A stretch of 8,673 nucleotides of DNA from JAFGWO01 sp965603295 (GTDB taxonomy: Bacteria; BMS3Abin14), in NCBI GenBank assembly GCA_965603295.1, contig CBFDCL010000093.1:1-8673 (forward strand), given 5' to 3'. The translations under genes and the position numbers were made by a program. Below are positions 6,150-8,673 of this stretch, piece by piece; within the stretch, counting starts at the first letter, position 1; each line of letters begins with the position of its first letter. The notes beneath the pieces are model-generated. The model did not search any database. It was not told the origin of the DNA and was given only the letters and a program-made list of their open reading frames with translations.

Positions 6150-6236
6150 ATGAACACTTCTTACCGGTCAAATCTCTCCATAAACAGCTTCTGGTGGTGG
6201 CGGGAAAATCCTGCAGGGGAGGGTCCGAGCCACTGA
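6150..6236 (+). CDS. trpL: trp operon leader peptide with three tandem Trp codons
   Basis: A 28-residue peptide, MNTSYRSNLSINSFWWWREN followed by eight more residues ending PSH. TGG TGG TGG occupies 6192-6200 (W15-W17), and the TGA stop at 6234-6236 lies inside attenuator segment 2. Three consecutive Trp codons in a short ORF directly before an intrinsic terminator and trpE are diagnostic of ribosome-mediated tryptophan attenuation. When charged tRNA-Trp is short, the ribosome should stall here and antitermination should follow. The frame runs open upstream to 6000 through the heptad repeats, but ATG 6150 is the sensible start. No clear Shine-Dalgarno precedes it, which is odd for a leader that must be translated efficiently. 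The peptide itself probably has no function. Confidence 0.88.
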   Translation: MNTSYRSNLSINSFWWWRENPAGEGPSH

Positions 6237-6302
6237 TCCGGTAACGATAATAACAGGGATTCAAGGCCGCGGGTTCTCCATGAACCCGCGGCCTTTTTTT
6301 TT
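6192..6302 (+). promoter_or_regulatory. trp attenuator (segments 1-4)
   Basis: Segment 1 (6195-6204, the Trp codons) can pair with segment 2 (6224-6235) as ten pairs with a two-base bulge. Segment 2 can instead pair with segment 3 as the antiterminator: 6221-6227 with 6270-6276 (three of seven pairs G-U), 6229-6231 with 6265-6267, and 6236-6239 with 6257-6260, with a 17-base apical loop. Segments 3 and 4 form the terminator (6265-6293). The three structures are mutually exclusive in the textbook arrangement, and the leader stop codon falls in segment 2. Pairings were worked out by hand, without energies. Confidence 0.8.
6265..6302 (+). terminator. Intrinsic terminator of the trp attenuator
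   Basis: GGCCGCGGGTTC (6265-6276) and GAACCCGCGGCC (6282-6293) form a perfect 12-bp GC-rich stem with loop TCCAT, followed by nine T residues (6294-6302). It ends 14 bases before the trpE start codon. Confidence 0.95.
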
Positions 6303-6316
6303 CTTAGGAGGATCAA

Positions 6317-7756
6317 GTGAAAACAGCCATGAACGGGCACATTCAAAGTCTCGATCTGAAATGCGCCACAGCGCCGCTACCCTACAGTCTGGGGGAGATG
6401 CCCGAGGTTTTCTCTGCCCTTTCTCCCTATGAGGCGGTGGCTTTTCTCGAGAGCCGCGAGGGGACGGAGAAATATGCACGCTACGGGATCGCTGCCGCCA
6501 GGCCCCTCATGGAGGTTGTCGGGCGTGGGGCGCGGTTCACCGTCCGGGATATTTCCGGGAAAACCGCACGGCATACGGTCAAAGACCCCCTTGAACTTCT
6601 TAAATCTCTGGCACCCTCGGTTCTTCTTCCCGACGACCTTGACACGTTCCGTTTTGCGGCAGGGTGGGTCGGTTCCCTGGGCTACGAATCCTGCGGACTC
6701 TTTGAGGGAATCCCCAGGCCCGGAAAGGACGATATCCACCTGCCGGATTCGGTTTTCTATCTGCCCTCTATCCTCGTGTTGAAGGATGCATCCAAAGAAC
6801 GTCTTACCCTGGTGTGCCACGATGAGGACGAGAAAGCGGCACGCGCCTTGTGCGAGGAGGTCTCGACACATTTGCAATCAGGTTCCCGTGCCCCGGTTCC
6901 GACCGCCCGGGACCTGAGAAGGAAGGCGGGGACCACCTTTGCGGAGGAGGATTTCTTAAAGTCGGTCACCTTATCAAGAAAGCTTATCCAGGATGGAGAA
7001 CTGATCCAGGTGGTGGTTTCCAGGAGATGGGAGGTCGAGCCGGCCCCGGAGCCCGAAGCCGTTTATGGGGCCCTTGCAGTGCTCAATCCGTCTCCGTACC
7101 ACTTCTATATCCGCATGCCGGAAGGAGTACTCCTCGGAGCCTCACCTGAACTGCTGGTTCGGCGGGAAGAGGACACTCTCACCGTCCGTCCCATTGCAGG
7201 CACGAGGCGGCGGGGAAAAGACACGGCAGAAGATAATGCCCTCGAAAAGGAGATGATGGAAGATCCCAAAGAGAGGGCGGAACACATCATGCTGGTGGAC
7301 CTGGGCCGTAACGACCTCGGCAGGGTGTCGGCTCCCGGAAGTGTGCGCGTTACAAGACGAATGCTCGTGGAGAGATACTCCCATGTCATGCATCTGGTTT
7401 CCGAGGTGCAATCCCGGATCATGGAGGGCTTCGATTCCTATGATGTGCTCCGGTCCTGCTTTCCCGCAGGAACGGTGTCCGGGGCTCCGAAGATAAGGGC
7501 CATGCAGGCCATAGCGGAAATGGAACCGGTAGTAAGGGGGCCATACGCAGGGGGTGTGGGATATTTTGACGTGCGGGGCGATATGGACTTTTGTATCACC
7601 ATCCGGTCCATCTTCTATTCCGGGAAAAGGGCCTTCGTGCAATCGGGCGCGGGGCTCGTGGCCGACTCGGTTCCCGAACGGGAACGGGACGAGATCGCCG
7701 CAAAAGCAGCAGCCATGTTCCGTGCCTTCGGACAAGTGGAGTTTAAAGAAGGTTAA
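6317..7756 (+). CDS. trpE: Anthranilate synthase component I
   Basis: It converts chorismate plus ammonia (supplied from glutamine by TrpG) to anthranilate, the first committed step to tryptophan. At 479 residues it has an N-terminal Anth_synt_I_N region and a C-terminal chorismate-binding domain. The latter shows GASPELLVRRE, RPIAGTRRRGKD (291-302), LVDLGRNDLGRV (326-337), FPAGTVSGAPKIRAMQ (382-397) and GGVGYFDVRGDMDFCITIRS near the end. FLES (43-46) corresponds to the LLES-type tryptophan feedback site, so allosteric inhibition is likely kept. PabB is the main alternative, but the Trp leader and the downstream trpG and trpD decide for TrpE. The GTG start is supported by AGGAGG five bases upstream (6306-6311), right after the attenuator; ATG 6329 is less likely. 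Confidence 0.97.
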   Translation: MKTAMNGHIQSLDLKCATAPLPYSLGEMPEVFSALSPYEAVAFLESREGTEKYARYGIAAARPLMEVVGRGARFTVRDISGKTARHTVKDPLELLKSLAPSVLLPDDLDTFRFAAGWVGSLGYESCGLFEGIPRPGKDDIHLPDSVFYLPSILVLKDASKERLTLVCHDEDEKAARALCEEVSTHLQSGSRAPVPTARDLRRKAGTTFAEEDFLKSVTLSRKLIQDGELIQVVVSRRWEVEPAPEPEAVYGALAVLNPSPYHFYIRMPEGVLLGASPELLVRREEDTLTVRPIAGTRRRGKDTAEDNALEKEMMEDPKERAEHIMLVDLGRNDLGRVSAPGSVRVTRRMLVERYSHVMHLVSEVQSRIMEGFDSYDVLRSCFPAGTVSGAPKIRAMQAIAEMEPVVRGPYAGGVGYFDVRGDMDFCITIRSIFYSGKRAFVQSGAGLVADSVPERERDEIAAKAAAMFRAFGQVEFKEG

Positions 7757-7767
7757 TTTCGAATGGA

Positions 7768-7781
7768 GGATTGAGGATTGA
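7768..7781. repeat. Two heptads GGATTGA-GGATTGA
   Basis: An exact tandem duplication of a 7-base unit 12 bases after the trpE stop. It belongs to the same heptad class as the other gap repeats. Confidence 0.6.
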
Positions 7782-7791
7782 GATGAAAGAC

Positions 7792-7843
7792 GGTGATCGG
7801 TGACTGGTGATTGGAAAAAACGAATCACTGATCACCAATTACG
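7792..7843 (+). repeat. Hairpin-forming heptad arrays inside the trp operon
   Basis: GGTGATC-GGTGACT-GGTGATT (7792-7812) is followed by AATCACT-GATCACC-AATTACG (7823-7843). The arms pair in exact heptad register: 7793-7812 with 7823-7842, with two mismatches, a few G-U pairs and a 10-base loop. There is no T-tail, so it is not a standard terminator. Between trpE and trpG it could act as an mRNA processing or stability element. Confidence 0.75.
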
Positions 7844-7859
7844 ACCACCGGTCTTAATC

Positions 7860-7887
7860 TTGGATCTTGGATGTTGGATCTTGGATC
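7860..7887. repeat. Heptad array TTGGATC x4 (one unit TTGGATG)
   Basis: Four strict 7-base units: TTGGATC, TTGGATG, TTGGATC, TTGGATC. Three are identical to units at 6075-6081 and 6089-6095, linking the two gaps. Confidence 0.85.
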
Positions 7888-7927
7888 CTTAATATGTGAA
7901 ATTTGAAAAATCCCAAGGAGCAATACA

Positions 7928-8515
7928 ATGGTTCTCATCATCGATAATTACGATTCCTTTACTTACAACGTGTACCAGGCCCTTTCCACCATGACGGACA
8001 AGGTCAAGGTCCTGCGAAACGATCATGCGGGAATAAATGAGATTCTGAGAATGGACGTGTCCCACCTTGTGATCTCCCCCGGGCCGGGAAGGCCCTCCGG
8101 AGCCGGTGTCAGTCTCGAGGCGGTCAGGGTCCTTTCCGGGCGTGTACCGGTTCTCGGTGTCTGCCTCGGCCACCAGACCATCGGCCAGGTGTTCGGGGGA
8201 AAGGTGGTCCATGCCCGTCATCTCATGCACGGGAAGTCTTCCAGAATCACCCATTCGGGAAACGGTCTTTTTCATGGGCTTCCCAACCCATTAGAAGCGA
8301 TCCGGTATCACTCTCTTGCCCTGGACGGGGAATCGGTCCCTCAGGATCTGATGGTGACCGCCACCTCGGAAGACGGGGAGATCATGGGGGTCCGTCACAG
8401 GGAATATAACGTCGAGGGGGTTCAGTTCCATCCCGAATCTTTCGGAACGGAAAAGGGAGAGACGATATTCGAAAATTTTTTGAAGCTCCGTGGAGGGATC
8501 AGGAATGCTGCGTGA
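7928..8515 (+). CDS. trpG: Anthranilate synthase component II, glutamine amidotransferase
   Basis: It releases ammonia from glutamine for TrpE. The 195-residue class I (triad) amidotransferase is complete: IIDNYDSFTYN at the N-terminus, the oxyanion-region SPGPGRP (50-56), nucleophile C79 in GVCLGHQTIGQ, and H168/E170 in VEGVQFHPES. It has the size of a free-standing TrpG/PabA and may also serve folate synthesis as PabA, since TrpG proteins are often shared. The ATG is preceded by AAGGAG (7915-7920) with seven-base spacing. A 171-bp repeat-filled gap separates it from trpE, while trpD begins within its last codons. Confidence 0.97.
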   Translation: MVLIIDNYDSFTYNVYQALSTMTDKVKVLRNDHAGINEILRMDVSHLVISPGPGRPSGAGVSLEAVRVLSGRVPVLGVCLGHQTIGQVFGGKVVHARHLMHGKSSRITHSGNGLFHGLPNPLEAIRYHSLALDGESVPQDLMVTATSEDGEIMGVRHREYNVEGVQFHPESFGTEKGETIFENFLKLRGGIRNAA

Positions 8516-8673
8516 AAAACTCGCAACAGTCGTTGAAGGACGTGATCTGGACCAAGTTTCCATGGCGGAGGCAGTGGGAGTGATCATGGAGGGGGTGGCC
8601 AGCGATGCTCAGATCGCTGCCTTTTTGACCGCTCTCAGGCTGAAGGGTGAAACCGAGGAGGAGATTGCAGGGG
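8505..8673 (+). CDS. trpD: Anthranilate phosphoribosyltransferase, N-terminal 56 codons (runs off window)
   Basis: It transfers phosphoribose from PRPP to anthranilate, the second step of tryptophan synthesis. The visible N-terminus matches the TrpD helical domain: MLREKLATVVEGRDL, a MAEAVGVIMEG helix, then AQIAAFLTALRLKGET, which is highly characteristic. The glycine-rich PRPP loop lies beyond the window. ATG 8505 overlaps the trpG stop by 11 bp and has GGAGGG (8492-8497) seven bases upstream, so translation is coupled to trpG. Confidence 0.95.
   Translation, partial: MLREKLATVVEGRDLDQVSMAEAVGVIMEGVASDAQIAAFLTALRLKGETEEEIAG

Noticed and set aside
6105..6150. TrpR operator near the trp promoter
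   Set aside because: No palindrome resembling the TrpR site is visible; control appears to be by attenuation.
7142..7828. 228-codon open frame on the - strand
   Set aside because: It is antisense to trpE, which has complete motifs. The antisense product is His/Pro-rich with no recognisable domain.

Overview
The window is a stretch of bacterial chromosome of moderately high GC, densely packed with housekeeping and biosynthetic genes. I see no phage, transposon, tRNA, rRNA or CRISPR. A GAF-containing PtsP of the nitrogen PTS type, a CysM-type cysteine synthase, Shine-Dalgarno-led GTG and TTG starts and an enterobacterial-style trp attenuator point to a Gram-negative organism. A member of the Proteobacteria or the former Deltaproteobacteria (Desulfobacterota-like) would fit, but the phylum is an inference.

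Layout. Bases 1-1414 (+) hold the 3' end of a ribonuclease-Z-like metallo-beta-lactamase-fold gene, translationally coupled to cysM, whose product ends in an unusual Cys-rich tail. Convergent to them is ptsP (1640-3952, -), with a good promoter at 4067-4095, a perfect TATAAT at 3988-3993 and a 14-bp palindrome in its leader. Next is a RadC-family JAB/JAMM gene (4264-4938, -). Its start lies almost back to back with a (+) pair: a YjbQ/UPF0047 gene (4956-5408) coupled by a TTGA junction to a dUTPase/dCTP-deaminase-fold gene with degenerate motifs (5405-5854). From 6111 to the end is the start of a tryptophan operon: promoter, leader peptide with three consecutive Trp codons, attenuator, trpE, trpG and the first 56 codons of trpD.

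How the genes work together. The clearest regulatory story is trp. Ribosomes stalling on the Trp codons at 6192-6200 would free segment 2 to pair with segment 3 and open the strong terminator at 6265-6302, raising transcription of trpEGD. TrpE and TrpG make anthranilate and TrpD phosphoribosylates it. The other genes are not an obvious single pathway.

The most unusual signal is non-coding. All four gaps longer than 100 bp (1415-1639, 3953-4263, 5855-6149, 7757-7927) contain short sequences with a strict or near-strict 7-bp period (for example TTGGATC, GGTGATT, AATCACG, AATTTCA, GGAATTT). The heptads differ within and between gaps but recur across them. In three gaps, arrays appear in opposite orientations, and in two of those they fold in register into long imperfect hairpins, including one inside the trp operon between trpE and trpG.
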